Assembly (NCBI GenBank): GCA_031281025.1
Contig: JAITFY010000115.1
Span: 1-49,670 of the forward strand
DNA length: 49,670 bases
Source: Treponema sp.
GTDB lineage: Bacteria > Spirochaetota > Spirochaetia > Treponematales > Breznakiellaceae
Direction of reading: 5' to 3'
In this document: one piece after another, positions 48,788 to 49,670 of the stretch
Numbering within the stretch: the first letter of the stretch is position 1
How the letters are laid out: each line of letters starts with the position of its first letter
The notes under the pieces: generated by a model
Databases searched by the model: none
Seen by the model: only the letters and a program-made list of their open reading frames with translations
Told to the model about the DNA's origin: nothing
Program-made: the position numbers and the translations under genes

Positions 48788-48930
48788 AAATCCCTCCTCC
48801 TAACAATAGTATAACTAATAAATGATTAGTTATATGAATATTAAAAGTTTTCTTGTGGTTTTGTCAAGTAAAGAATTGTGGTGTTACAGACCTGTTGTGC
48901 CCGGCACCTTTTTTGCCGATAATAAAAAAA

Positions 48931-49170
48931 ATGGAGCCAATAAGCTTATTTAGTTTAATAAAACAAGTTATCACATCCTGGCAGGTTATTTTTATAACAA
49001 TAGCGGTGCTTCTGTTTATTTCCGCTGTTCAGCATGTTTCACGCAGTTATCACCGTCCAAAAGTAGTTCGTGAGAAAAAGATAAAAATAAAGAAAGTTAA
49101 AGAGAAAAAGACTTCGGCAAAAACAGAAAAAGAGTCCGATAATGACGATTTAGGCCTGGAAGAAGAATAA
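48931..49170 (+). CDS. Small membrane-anchored protein with Lys/Glu-rich tail
   Basis: MEPISLFSLIKQVITSWQVIFITIAVLLFISAVQHV then KEKKIKIKKVKEKKTSAKTEKESDNDDLGLEEE. Confidence 0.5.
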   Translation: MEPISLFSLIKQVITSWQVIFITIAVLLFISAVQHVSRSYHRPKVVREKKIKIKKVKEKKTSAKTEKESDNDDLGLEEE

Positions 49171-49257
49171 ATCTCTTAAAATATAAAAATCTTTCAAAAA
49201 AAACATTTTCGGTCAAGCAAAACGCCACTTTCAACCCATATATATGTGGAGGTTTTT

Positions 49258-49670
49258 ATGATCGAAAATCAAAATCGGGAAATTCCCGATCCGTTAAGCG
49301 AGGCAGTGAAAAGCCTTTTTGGGCTTTCCTATCTGTTTCCGTACCAGAGACTGGTTATGACCAATATGCTTGAGGCTGCGCAGGCCCTGGGAATCCCCAT
49401 CAAGTGGCCTGATGCGGATAAACTGATTGTTGAAAACGAACAATCTGACAGGCAAACTTCCGGCAGGCAGATTGTAATTTTGCCAACCGGCGCTGGGAAA
49501 TCCCTTTGTTTTCAATTACCGGCAATGCTGATAGATGGACCCACCCTTGTCATTTACCCGATTTTGTCACTGATGTCAGATCAGCAGCGGCGGCTTCATG
49601 AACGCGGCTTTTCTCCTGTGACGATAAGGGGAGGGCAAACCAAAGAAGAGCGGGACGAAATATGGCGGCA
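49258..49670 (+). CDS. RecQ-like DEAD-box DNA helicase (5' part only, runs off window)
   Basis: Manual translation MIENQNREIPDPLSEAVKSLFGLSYLFPYQRLVMTNML...RQIVILPTGAGKSLCFQLPAMLIDGPTLVIYPILSLMSDQQRRLHERGF; RBS tggagg. Confidence 0.85.
   Translation, partial: MIENQNREIPDPLSEAVKSLFGLSYLFPYQRLVMTNMLEAAQALGIPIKWPDADKLIVENEQSDRQTSGRQIVILPTGAGKSLCFQLPAMLIDGPTLVIYPILSLMSDQQRRLHERGFSPVTIRGGQTKEERDEIWR

Overview
This ~49.7 kb window looks like a chromosomal segment from a Treponema-like spirochaete; that placement is inferred from gene content (archaeal-type PheT, eukaryote-like IleRS, NUP/BMP-type and GguAB/ChvE-type ABC systems). It is mostly housekeeping. Recognisable genes are rsmG, ald, ileS, an rnfCDGEB cluster, a sugar ABC operon, pheT, flgM-like, rsmI, rplU-prp-rpmA-obg-nadD/yqeK-LCP-rsfS, ispE, and a nucleoside ABC transporter plus uridine phosphorylase operon. 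A recQ-like helicase runs off the right edge. Accessory features are two PIN-domain toxin-antitoxin modules, one decayed TA locus, and dispersed repeats or inverted repeats. The best candidate for an undescribed system is the compact minus-strand operon at 10636-14749: CheY, CheX, a divergent diacylglycerol-kinase-fold protein, and a membrane PAS-Hpt-CheA-type ATPase kinase. Other points of interest are a 116-nt near-continuous hairpin before rsmG, an Rnf cluster without rnfA, a Prp protease next to an L27 lacking the cleavable N-terminal extension, a promoter-like motif shared by two distant genes, a TA promoter with two ATACGTAT palindromes 22 bp apart, and a TA cassette bracketed by direct repeats. 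All calls come from reading the sequence and supplied translations; no database search was run.
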